The notes beneath the pieces are model-generated. The model was given only the letters and a program-made list of their open reading frames with translations, was not told where the DNA came from and made no database searches. DNA of 64,000 bases from Hormiphora californensis (lineage: Eukaryota > Ctenophora > Tentaculata > Cydippida > Pleurobrachiidae): positions 3,955,558 through 4,019,557 of the forward strand of contig CM035360.1 in NCBI GenBank assembly GCA_020137815.1, in the 5' to 3' direction. Positions 12,171 to 28,530 of the stretch are shown here, in pieces. Positions within the stretch are counted from its first letter, which is position 1; each line of letters begins with the position of its first letter. The translations under genes and the position numbers were made by a program.

Positions 12171-12742
12171 CTTAACAACCAGAATCCCAAGTTAACCACC
12201 ACAAAAATTGCGAAGAGTTTTCTATCCTAATGTGCCCTAGGAGTGGAATTAGATTTTAAACAATTACACCGGTTTTTAGCCTATAAAATAGAACTTGATT
12301 GTTGCGTGAACCATTTTGAAGCACTTTCTGTATTTCTGAACTTAAAAACGCCTGTTACTGTACATATATAATATATATTCCGTATTCCTTCCTACTATGC
12401 TTAATTTTTCTTCCTAAATATGTTTTATGTATGTTGATTTGTCTATCAGTGCAATCTTCTGCCAAATCCGAGATCCGACATCCAGCCTACCACACTCACT
12501 TTACAACAATACAACATGCAGCATCTTTATGTGTACTTGTCATGATCTTGACAGAACTCTCTGTCAGCAGCTCTTCTGCCAAGTAGCGTAATGTGTGTCT
12601 CACCACTGCACAAGCTGTGCATTGCTGCTGGGACTCAGCTAGCTGATCATTGCATCTTGTTTTGTGTGATCTCTCAATCTCAAAGATTTTGTTTTGTCTT
12701 CCATTTAACGCGACTGATATCAAACAACGTTTTCCTCTATAG
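12171..12742. other. Region without a supported gene
   Basis: AT-rich DNA between the foldback element and the candidate exon at 12743. Overlapping ORFs on both strands at 12496-12788 lack clear protein character. Confidence 0.45.
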
Positions 12743-12936
12743 TAAGGGAAGAGGAAAGTCAAAGAGTGGGAAGTATGCAACAAAGTAACGTGGACGAGCT
12801 CTACCCAGACCCCTTCGAGAGTGCCCCACCAGCCTTTGTAAATCGACTAGCTGAAATGACTTCCCACCAATCAGACACCGTTAGGTTTGAGAGGACTCGC
12901 CGGACTAAAACACGCACTCGATTAAACAATTCTTGA
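12743..12936 (+). CDS. Probable last exon of an unrecognised gene
   Basis: A strong acceptor (CGTTTTCCTCTATAG) ends at 12742. The phase-1 frame reads REEESQRVGSMQQSNVDELY, then PDPFESAPPAFVNRLAEM, and ends with a very basic tail (RTRRTKTRTRLNNS) and TGA at 12934-12936. Acidic start, Pro-rich middle and basic end look protein-like. An internal ATG at 12775 could start a 53-residue ORF, but the acceptor makes an exon likelier. It may belong with 6723-6790 and 10620-10735. Family not recognised. Confidence 0.45.
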
Positions 12937-12964
12937 GGGATGTGCGGTCACGTACAAACAATCT

Positions 12965-12980
12965 TCTTTGAGTTATGCTG

Positions 12981-13077
<97 letters not shown>

Positions 13078-13170
13078 GCTCTCTCGTATCGCTCTCTCTC
13101 TGCTATCTCTCTCTCGTCTTCGTCGTCTCTCGCTCGCTCTTCTCGCCTCGTCTCTCTCCTATCTCGTCTC

Positions 13171-13206
<36 letters not shown>

Positions 13207-13259
13207 CTCGCTCTCTCTCTCCTCTATCTCTCGCTCTCTCTCTCTCTCTCTCTCTCCTC

Positions 13260-13296
<37 letters not shown>

Positions 13297-13345
13297 TCTC
13301 CTCTCTCTCTCTTCTCCTCTCCTCTCCTCTCTCTCTCTCTCTCTC
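12965..13345. repeat. (GA)n tract followed by (CT)n tract
   Basis: About 108 bases of near-pure GA, a short unique spacer, then about 200 bases of interrupted CT. The halves are complementary and could form a long hairpin. Confidence 0.95.
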
Positions 13346-14320
13346 ATTTCGACTTTTTTTTCCCGTTTTGTGTTAAATATTAAAACAAGGGTTGTTAATG
13401 TTGTTGTGTTTGGCGTGTACAAAGTGTGTGTATGATTGCAACTGAAAGATGGGTCAAGAGATAATAACGAATTTGCAAATAAGAGAGTGAAAGATATTGT
13501 ATTTGGCCGACATAAGAGATGGTGTACGATCGATGGTCAACAACAAGTTTTAATACGTGAAACACCTGTCGTCGTGAACTTGATATGGGAGATCGAACTA
13601 AGGGTCGAATATTCCGTGGGATTCAATTTTAGAGTTGATGAGCTGCGGCCTCAGTGAGCTGCCAGCTGGTGTCAGACCTGTTCAAGATATCAAATGCCAC
13701 TTAAAAACATCTAATAGCTGTGTGGTTTGATGATGACTCAATCTTGCTATGTCGTGCTCTCTAATGCGGCCTGTACGTGCAGTACACAAGTTAAGTGTAT
13801 ATTGGACACTGTTCATCTTTAGACAAAATTACAAACTAGGCAAATGTAACTTTTGATTTTAAACTAATTTGCAACATATACAGGAAAAGTAGCACACATA
13901 AAAATATAAATATATATAAGTCCCTGTATATAGAGCAGATTAGAGGCAGGTCTAATTAGACGCTTACGCCGCAGAGTCACACTAAATCAATTTATAGGGT
14001 AATGTAGATAATAAATTAGTTGGGAGGATCCGTCTGGCGGTGCAGACCCCATGTCTGAGCGCTGCCAGACACTAGACAGGGGAGGATATAAAAACATAGG
14101 GTAATGTTGGTAGCTATAGCTACCTGTCTCTTGCCGGTACACGCACCATGGAGGCAGCGAAGTAAACATAACACACGCAAAGGAAAATGTAGGACAAGAG
14201 ATACTCGACTAACTCCCAATTCGCCATTCGCCATTATCTGCAGAAAACAACCGTAGTTCGATGTTGCCACATGTGGTAATACCACACTGGTACACACTGG
14301 TACACCACGGAGGTATTATA
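13346..14320. other. Region without a supported gene
   Basis: Includes a 73-codon ORF at 13436-13657 with a non-ATG start and no recognisable motif, and a CGTCTGGCG / CGCTGCCAGACAC inverted pair at 14031-14074. Nothing else identified. Confidence 0.4.
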
Positions 14321-14476
14321 CAGTCGGACCCCGATTTACCGGGCCCCGATTTAACGGGAGGATAATCTTCCCCCGATATAGGAAATAAACAGTACTTGGC
14401 CCCGATATAGCGGACACCCCGATTTAACAGACAAAATCGTTTCCCCCGAGGGTGCCGTTAAATCGGGGCCCGACTG
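14321..14476. mobile_element. Pogo-like MITE
   Basis: CAGTCGGACCCCGATTTACC at the left end and AAATCGGGGCCCGACTG at the right, flanked by TA at both ends. 156 bp with GATTTAACGG / CCGTTAAATC inner repeats. Confidence 0.9.
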
Positions 14477-14848
14477 TAATAGAGCAAATGAACGTCGTGA
14501 TGGCCGTTCAGCACGTTGTTTATTCACACTTTTGGGTAGCAACCGGACGGTTCGTCTCTCCACCGGGTGGGTCGTCAACAGCCACTTCTTGACCGGCACA
14601 CCCGGTGAGTGTGCTAGTCGAGTCTTCTTACTACAATAAATTATAAAAGTCCCTAACAAGCTGTTATAATGTATAACACAGGCTGTACAAAGACGTGGGA
14701 CGATATGTTACATGTACGATAAAACTGTAAGCCAATCTCATACTGATAGCCATAGCAGATGTATATGCCGTGGCTTTTGAGAATTCGAACTCCCCCGAAT
14801 TCCTCTCTATTGTAAAACATTGAGGCAATATTAATATATTGAGGCAAA

Positions 14849-15008
14849 CAGTGCTGCTTGTAGTCGTATTACCGTAATGGAAATACAGTAATAAGACGTG
14901 CACGTTGCATAACGCGCAGCAAAAAGTGCATGTGTTCAGCACGTACTGATTGGCCACGGTTGCGCGTCGTCTTACTGTATCTCCGTTTTCCCACTACAAG
15001 CGGCCGTG
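14849..15008. repeat. Dispersed repeat family, copy 1 of 4
   Basis: Begins CAGTGCTGCTTGTAGTCG, has TTACCGTAATGG near the left end and CCGTTTTCCCACTACAAGCG near the right end (imperfect inverted ends), with TGATTGGCCACGGTTGCGCG inside. Related copies: 38078-38345, 46525-46690 and 63338-63518. Confidence 0.8.
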
Positions 15009-15020
15009 AAAGGTTAGTGC

Positions 15021-15057
15021 CTGTCTGAGCGCACTGTCAAATCATGGCGCCGCCATG
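15021..15057. repeat. Partial copy of the TGGCGCCA repeat family
   Basis: CTGTCTGAGCGCACTGTCAA followed by ATGGCGCCGCCATGG, the inverse orientation of the copies at 15803-15875 and 44453-44513. Confidence 0.7.
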
Positions 15058-15710
15058 GTTAGCACACGGTTGATGGAAAATGTAGCCCTATAAAATTTGA
15101 GGTGACCATCGAAACGTCGTGTGTCGAGGCCTTGCGTTTCAGGTGACTCTATCGAGACCACGTGTTCATCATATTTTGATACACGTGTATCACTTGTGTT
15201 GAGGGCACGTCGCACGATACAGATCTGTCAGTGCCATCGACCCAGCCATCTTGGCATTATCAATTTCGACCACGGGGAATGAATGGTCAGTGTCATACTC
15301 ATAGCAATTGGTAAGCTATCGCTGAGGAAGCTAGGAGAGCTTATAAAAGAGAGGGCATGAGAAATTTAACAAATAAAACATGAGGCTATGTTGTTTTTTG
15401 TTCAAACCGAGATTTGTGGTGAGACAGGGTAGAGCAAGGCAAAGTCTAGGCTATGCGGTTGAGTGTGGGAACTGGTCAGATAGATGGGACTGCAGTGTGT
15501 GTACACTATAATTTAGAGATTATGTACATTGTGTTACACATGATTTTACTACCATTACCAACAATAAATTTTATCGTGATATTTTGTTCTAAATACTGCA
15601 GTAAAAAGTGGGCTGTTTAGAATTCTACAAAAATGCTTGGGTGTGTTGAGCCCCTCTGTTCTCACGTCCGGGGCTGCATGGTCAACAAATAGGCCAAACC
15701 CAGGTCGAGC

Positions 15711-15787
15711 CTGTCAGAGCATTGGCCTGACCCATTCTCGTTTCTCTCAAACGCGCGAGAACTGTGGTCAGAGCATTGGCCTGACAG
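15711..15787. repeat. 77-bp unit with terminal direct repeats
   Basis: Two direct copies of GTCAGAGCATTGGCCTGAC, one at each end, separated by about 35 bp that includes CGCGAGAACTGTG. The outer bases are CTGTCAG and CTGACAG. Other full or near-full copies: 28627-28693 (inverted), 38920-39004 (inverted), 41243-41319. Confidence 0.85.
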
Positions 15788-15802
15788 GGTCGAGCAATGA
15801 GC

Positions 15803-15875
15803 ACTGTCGAGCACTGTTATATGGTGGCGCCATACCCTAATTTGACAGTGCGCTCAGATGTGAGATGCGCCAGAC
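15803..15875. repeat. TGGCGCCA repeat family copy
   Basis: Contains GGTGGCGCCATACCC, TTTGACAGTGCGCTCAGATG and GCGCCAGACAG in order, as at 44453-44513. Confidence 0.75.
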
Positions 15876-16228
15876 AGATAGAGCAATGAAACAGGGCCGA
15901 TCACCAAGGAACATGGTCGAGTAAGGAAACAACAAGGAAGTCACGACGCTCGTTTTAACAACGGGGAAGACACAATAAACCTCTCAAGAAACAGCAAATA
16001 TCATCTGATATGTACGTATTATTATATGGGTAGACAAAACAAGGCCATAGTTAAACTTTTTAAAAAGCAATGATTAAATTTAAAGAGAAATAACGATTTG
16101 GACACGTCACGCAATCCCCTATAGGTAGTGTGTGACGAAGTCGCGCCACCCCAGACGTCGTACCACGGTCGTGCAACGGCCGTGAGATTATCAGATTAAA
16201 TACCCAGGTTTAAAAGTAATTTTCGATA

Positions 16229-16340
16229 CAGTCGAACCCCGATTTACCGGGAGGATAATCTTCCTACGATAGAGGAAGTAAACGGTATTTGACCCCGATT
16301 TATATATCGGGCACCCCGATTTACCAGGCAAACCCCCAAG
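16229..16340. mobile_element. Truncated pogo-like MITE
   Basis: Left end CAGTCGAACCCCGATTTACC after TA, inner CACCCCGATTTACC, but no right inverted end. The right part appears lost. Confidence 0.75.
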
Positions 16341-16554
16341 ATTCTGTTTCACATTGGGCACGTCGCGCCCTCTTTTTTCACGCGCGATTTTTCGCGAACC
16401 CCTCACACAGCCAATGTTTCACAGTCCTGTTTCAGTTTGTGAGTCATCGTCCACCACCGTCCTCGATAATACATTCTTCCCAGAATTTTCAGTCTCGTGG
16501 ACCATGGAGCCGTGGTGTTTCACAGAGATGAAGAGGGACGTTTTGTAGTAAACA

Positions 16555-17196
16555 GGGGGGGGGACATGTTAATTGTTAATAAATCACCTCTTTTTTCCGA
16601 TTTTGTTAATTAACGTTAACGAATATTTCAATTTAGCGTGTAAAATGTCACTTGAATGTAATTTTTTCATTGAGAGTCCATTCTTCCGACGAAAGAAAGT
16701 GATGTACAACGTTTCTGTTTGAAAAATACGAAAAAAAATTCCCAAAATTGATTTTTTGGGTCAAAAATTGAAAATTTGCTTCGCTACAAATCCTTGTGTT
16801 TTTTTAGAAAAAAATATTTTTGGCATATTTTTCGATTGAAGGTAAATTTATGAGTCTTATTAAGTTTTTAAGGTTGGAAAATGCGGATTAGTGTCATTTG
16901 AGCTCAATTGCGGTTCAGGTTGGCTAGTTTTTGTCCGAATTTACAAAATGGAACAAATCGTTGTAGGAAGGCTGTAGTAGACGGCTTGGGGGTATGCAAA
17001 TCATGCAGAAGGAACATCTTTATTCGCAGAACAACATGCAGCATGTGTAATACCAAAAAATACGTGCTAAAGGGACTTTAGATGGTATAAATGGCATTTG
17101 TTAATGTTTGTTAACTTTTGTTAATTATGTTAATAAATCACCTGTTTTTTCGATGTTAATATTAACAAAGTTAACAAAATTAACATGTCCCCCCCC
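16555..17196. mobile_element. G-run foldback element with 8-bp target duplication
   Basis: The left end is nine G then ACATGTTAA; the right end is TTAACATGT then eight C. The octamer AGTAAACA flanks both sides (16547-16554 and 17197-17204). Inner arms share AATAAATCACCT. 642 bp with no transposase ORF. An 8-bp duplication is typical of hAT-like transposition, but the G-run ends are unusual. See also 21026-21855 and 43169-43850. Confidence 0.9.
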
Positions 17197-17223
17197 AGTA
17201 AACAAATTAAACTAAAAGCAAAT

Positions 17224-17229
17224 TTTATT
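17224..17229 (-). promoter_or_regulatory. Likely poly(A) signal of the sulfotransferase gene
   Basis: AATAAA on the minus strand, about 136 bases past the TGA at 17367-17365. Confidence 0.5.
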
Positions 17230-17364
17230 TTCAGAAAAAAAGTCGATATAATTTACGTAAAACACTGATAAAAATTCTCCCAATTAGCTTCAATTATCTA
17301 TTTGGGAACTCCCGCAGATCTATTCTACTTGGTAATACAGTCAAAAATACACAAAGTCAGTAAT

Positions 17365-23234
<5,870 letters not shown>

Positions 23235-24577
23235 GGTAGTTGTGAACTGGCTGGGATGAAACTTGAGAAGAACAAAATAAGAAGTGAATCAAAAACACTG
23301 AGCTGTGTAGGAAGTGCTATCGGAGTTTCTTAGTGGATATATTCTCTACATAAACAATATAACGTTGTTTGTATAGAGCGGGCAAAAATCTTGGCGTAGG
23401 AATCTAGCGGAACATTTTGATATTTTGGGAGGGATGATTGGAGATCGAGTCTCACGCCAATACGAGGGTGTTACGAAAAGTTTCCAAAAAACAGCTTAGA
23501 CGAAATTTGAGACTTTATGAGAAGACGTGTACCTAGAGATACCCAGCTGTTTAAACTTTTCTTCACGTGTCGTTGATGTGTAATGTAGAACCAATATCAC
23601 TTTAAAAGTAACAGAACATAAAAAAGTTGTTATTTGACATTCATTTTGACTAATACTAAAAATATTGACCGATACGCTACATCATAAGTCACTTTCACCG
23701 TTTCTCAGAAAACACCTTCACTTACCGTTTCATCGCGTTTGATCTTCTCTCCGTAGGCTGGCATTATTTGATGAGAGGGAGGGTACAAGAGCACTAGAAC
23801 ACACAGTGGGTTGGAATACTTGGAAAGGAAATAGAGTGTGTAAAATGTTAGTACTAGACCGCCCACACATACACACACTAACAGAGAGACACGTCGTGGG
23901 ATGATCCTTACACACCTCACTTCTGCCACACCAGGAAAACGGGGGGAAAACTTCTTGAATTCGAGCATAAAATAACAAAAAACGTGGCAGTTTTTAGGAG
24001 GGAGGTGGGATTTATTCATGGCACTGGTGTTCATTATAGTAAGGCGGGGAGAAGAGTACCATATCAAAAGGGTGAGACTTGAGAGAGATGATCTGGTAAG
24101 GATCAAAACACAATGTGATACGTTCTAGAGTGTTGAGTATTGAGATGATTAATTGTATTAGCTATAGCAGGGAATGAAATAGTAAACATCTCGGTTTTAA
24201 AAGTTGTATAATTAGTCAGTTGTACATGCTACGAGAAGGGAGGTATAACAGCATACACATAAATACAATAAATGACGTTTCTTATCTCAACCCGTCTTAT
24301 CTTGTATTACTTATTAGATCAACTGACATCGTAGACAGTGAAAGATCAGTAATTCTAAAAGCTCCATAAAACCGGAGATTTATATCCAAGGATATGATTC
24401 AAAGCATCGAATTAAAATGTCTCTGCACCCTCTTCCACTTCCAGTCTAGAAATGTTCAAAGTAGACCCTATAATAATGCTATACGTTTACCAGAAATGTT
24501 ACGTTTCACGGCCAATATATTGGTCTAATAGCCGTATTATAGTCTGTAATGTTATATGAGCCAGTGTTCTATTCGCA
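23235..24577. other. Intergenic region between sulfotransferase and receptor genes
   Basis: Both neighbours are on the minus strand, so this should hold the receptor 3' end and the sulfotransferase promoter. I see no clear TATA box or gene. Confidence 0.45.
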
Positions 24578-27500
24578 TCAAAGTCTTTCATTTTTATCCG
24601 GTCCCAATTCCTTCCTCAGATCGTCTATCGAAACCCGTTCACCCTTGATCCCACATTGGACCGCGTCGTGGGCGGCCAATATGACGAAGCATTTCACCAC
24701 AGCTTCACCCTTGATTCCAAGGTAGTAGTTTAGATCAAACTCCTCAACCTTGATTCCAGGGTAGCAGTTAAAACCTCCTCAAACTGAGATGCTATTCTTT
24801 ACCTCCGCCGGTACCATCATGAAGGAGCCTCCTCCAGACTGGAGCTTATCAATCCATCCCTCCATCCTCAGCCTCACAATCCCCACCAACTCCCTCACCT
24901 GCCGGCCTTTAACCCTTACAAAGTATATCACTGGGAATGCGGTGGAGTTGAAGGTACTGAGAATGTTAGTACTGACCAGGTACACGTAGCTGAAATGTCT
25001 CATGAACACCACGCTCTGGTCCTGGTCCAGGTAACTCTCCAGAGGGCTAAAGATTTTTAGATCCCTCGTGACCAGCTCGTGTATCCAGATGATCATGTAG
25101 GGCCCGTAGGAGAGGATGAACGCGATCGTGATGTATGTGATGGTCACACTCGCTCGAAGGGAGGAGTCCGTATCCAGGAGATGAGATTGTGTTCGTTGTC
25201 TGCTGAGTGTTTTAGCTCGCTCCCTCGCCTCTGCCTCCAGTGCGGAACGTTGTGTGCTGCTTGCGGAGGTTTGTCGTGAGGTCGTTGTTGTCATGGTAAC
25301 CGCACTCAGATTCGATATTTGTCGCTCAACCTTGGCATGTTGGGCCAGTGATCCTTGATCTGCAGTACCAGATCCCTCGATGTTGTGAAGAAGGAAAACA
25401 GTGCGTTCCTCCTCGACTGGTTCCACCATTTCCCTCGATTGACCCTCAGTTTCCTGACCACAGCAATGCAGCATAGAACTGCAGTGAGGAAGGGAATGGT
25501 GATTGATAGGTTAGCTGTCAGTCGGATAGGAAGGGCAGGAGCAAAGTTTGCGTGGGTGATATTCATGTAGAATCCTCCGAACTGTTCTGAGTACTGAAAA
25601 AAGAGGAATTGTAAAATCTCAGCAGTTTTCAAGAGTAAGAAAATTCAACAACAAAAATCCTTTGGGTTAAACACGTTTGCTCTCGTTTCATAAAACCGTG
25701 CGTAGGGCGGACGTTTGCTCCCCTGTGTACATTAGGGTGTGCTAAGTGAAAATTTTGTCGATTTGGCCAATTTGGTAGATATGAAACTATGGACAATTGT
25801 CTACTAAATCCTGAAAACGGAATTAGGGTAGTGTATGTCAATTACGTGGGCCAGGCGATTGAAAAAGTTTACTTTTTTACCGAAAAAAGGAAAATATGTG
25901 TGTTTTACACCAGTGTTTGGCATGTTCTTTATATCAACTTTTTATAGACAGGGTCGTGTTCAGCGGTTTGATACCGATCAGAATGGATGTGTATCATGAA
26001 AGTTAGCCAAAGTTCATTTTTGACCTGAAAATGTTCATTTTGTACCAAAAATGTTCATTTTTGACTAAAAATGTTCGGTTTGGTCATTTTCCTCTATATT
26101 TGAGAGCTTTTTCATGAACGGGATCGTGTTCAGCAGGTCAAAATTAGTCGGTTACAACCGGAATTTGCATTCCGACAAATAAAATCTTAAAAAGTTAAAA
26201 TTCGTCTCCACTAATACTGCAAAGTAGGAAAATGTGCAAGAAAAAAAGATGAAACAAAAAATTTTTCATTATAAAATGGAGTTCTAAAGGTGCAGACTGG
26301 AAATAATGGTTGTACTGAGTCTCATGAGGCGATTCATATGTGTGGTTTTTTCGAAATAACGCCCCAAAAAACATTGTTTGATATGAATATGCCCATATAT
26401 GGGCATACATCGGCCCACGTAATTGGGCCAGGGTAGGACTAAAAATTTTTTACCAAATGTTTTAAAATGATCGTAGGAACTCATTCTAGGGGTAAACTAT
26501 GTGAAAATTGGATTTGATTTATGAGTTGGGAAAAATAGCACACCCTAGTATTACACTGTACATACCACGAAGTTGTTGCCAGTGTAGAAGGGGATGCCCG
26601 CTATAGCGATGGGTATCACCCAACAGGCACCGCTAATGAAAAGGGTCTTTTGGATGGTCATGAGTCGAGAGCTACTGAACACGAAGTATACCCCAATCAC
26701 TCTGCGGGGAAATTGTTATAGATAGGTTGGTTTAGTTCTATTGACATTTGGTCTAACGTTTGGCTTGTTCAAACTCTCTCAGGGATAGAGCAATTCGAAG
26801 CTTCGAACTCGAAAAACGATATAAGTACAAGAATAAACCCCTTAAAAGTTTCAAATGAAAGGCTGCATGATAAGTTACCTGATCAGGGAAAGTGATGAGA
26901 AGTGGTAGATGGAGAGAAGGGGATGAGAGTTGATAGGAATCCGAAAAAGTTGCAGAAAACACCAATACCTTGATCAATATCAAAACTTCTTCCTGATATC
27001 TGCACAATGATACGTCCAGTTACGATCATATTCCCTAATCCCTTCCCGAAACCATTCTCTATACATCCCTAACTGAAATCTAACTACATAATTTAACTCT
27101 AATCACATCTCAATTTTAGCAAACAGGCATGTACACATGAGATATCTTGTTGAGTAAGGGGTGGTTAGTGGTGTTACTCAACACTTGAGATGTCCCTATG
27201 AGATGTCAGACAACTTACCAGACCAAAGCTGACCACGGGAGCTTGAACGGCACAGCCCACCAGATCCACAATGCATACTTGGAGCATAATCAAGGAGGTT
27301 GGGTTTACCTTGCCCCTTCTCAGCTTCACCAGGATGACTGCTAACATCAGTGTGTTCGATACTGTCCTGCGGTAAGATATAATAATGTTAGATCGGGGTG
27401 CAAAATATTCGATATGTTGTTAAAATGAATAAAGTTAGATCAGGGTAGTAAAAATTAGGTGTCAGTAATAACGTGAAGAACTGTACTGTCTGGCAGCGCC

Positions 27501-27652
27501 AGGGCGCCAGATCCCGCTTTTATTATCAGATCATAATCGGGTTTGACACGTGTTTTATTTCAGCTACTGTACCCGATGAAGCAGAGAAGAAAATAGAAGT
27601 ATCCCAAGACGGAATCCAGTTGTCTGGTAGACGCTAATGATGTTTCGTTCAT
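24578..27652 (-). CDS. Rhodopsin-like (class A) GPCR, five exons, two apparent frameshifts
   Basis: Exons: 27652-27573 (N-terminus, TM1), 27366-27219 (TM1 end, TM2), 26999-26879 (TM3), 26701-26566 (TM4), 25593-24779 (TM5-TM7 and tail). About 433 residues if two missing bases are allowed. TM1 is VLGYFYFLLCFIGTVSNTLM and TM2 VNPTSLIMLQVCIVDLVGC. TM3 has its Cys in GVFCNFFGFLSTL, with DRY replaced by IRV. TM6 holds YGPY and TM7 has NSTAFPVIYF, a variant of NPxxY. All splice sites fit. The frame slips once in TM3 (near 26907-26924) and once in loop 3 (25306-25474), each like one lost base. After TGA at 24781-24779 the same frame stays open 66 codons to 24578. Ligand unknown. Sequence errors or a decaying gene are both possible. 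Confidence 0.85.
25735..26545. mobile_element. TA-flanked foldback element in a receptor intron
   Basis: The left end GGGTGTGCTAAG after TA and the right end TAGCACACCC before TA are inverse. Inner inverted matches include CAATTACGTGGGCC / GGCCCACGTAATTG and ACCAAAAATG-type repeats. About 811 bp between receptor exons 4 and 5. No transposase. Confidence 0.75.
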
Positions 27653-28240
27653 GTTCTATAATACCGGGCACTCCATGAGGTACGTGTGATTCATACACAG
27701 ACAGTAGGAGGCAAAAAGTAATAAATATCTCACGCACACGAATTTGGAGTGACAACTTCCAAAATTCGACTTTACATACTTGGGGGTGTAAAGTCGGATT
27801 TTTGGGACTTTATTTCCCCGGATGCAAAAGAGGGGAAAGTAATAATATATCGATTAATATCACAACACATTAGTAATAATATTCCTTACTACTCAGACAA
27901 GTCGACTGCATTAGCTATTAGGCTACCGCTAGGTATTAACATTTTATGCTATAACGCTCAATAAATGGCATGACAAATGGGATATTTAGTTGCCATGTGT
28001 GTGTCGGTACTGCGTACCTAATATATGAGACCGACCAACACCTATGTAATTATGTATTGACGTCGATACTTCCCTCTCATATTGAGCTGTAGCTAGGATT
28101 CTTCAAAGTTTAAGATGGAGAGCGGTAAAAAAGGAGTATGGTGTGTGTGTATATATGTCTTGCTCAAGTGAATTTTATGTCAGGTGAAAATTGCGATAAT
28201 TTACAGCTTATGAGACAAAATGACACATTGCTCAGTTTAT

Positions 28241-28530
28241 GATACAATGAAATAGTGTTTATTTAGGACTGTAGACGACTCGGAGATTTATTTCAGGAAA
28301 GATAATACGGGACGGTTTCGACGTTTAACGTCATCATCAGCTCAAATTAATTTGTTTAAAGTAGTGTTGAAAAGTTTGAAACTTTTCAGTTTCAAACTTT
28401 TCAACACTACTTTAAACAAATTAATTTGAGCTGATGATGACGTTAAACGTCGAAACCGTCCCGTATTATCTTTCCTGAAATAAATCTCCGAGTCGTCTAC
28501 AGTCCTAAATAAACACTATTTCATTGTATC
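28241..28530. repeat. Near-perfect 290-bp palindrome
   Basis: GATACAATGAAATAGTGTTT at the left and its exact inverse at the right; the two arms of about 145 bp match almost base for base, with the centre near 28386. Each arm contains GCTGATGATGACGTTAAACG followed by TCGAAAC. No ORF. Confidence 0.95.

Noticed and set aside
23705-24106. 133-codon minus-strand ORF between the sulfotransferase and receptor genes
   Set aside because: No motif, no good splice context and low-complexity composition.
24779-24781. Receptor TGA as a selenocysteine codon
   Set aside because: Receptors of this class are not selenoproteins and I see no SECIS-like hairpin; a new stop or alternative tail is simpler.
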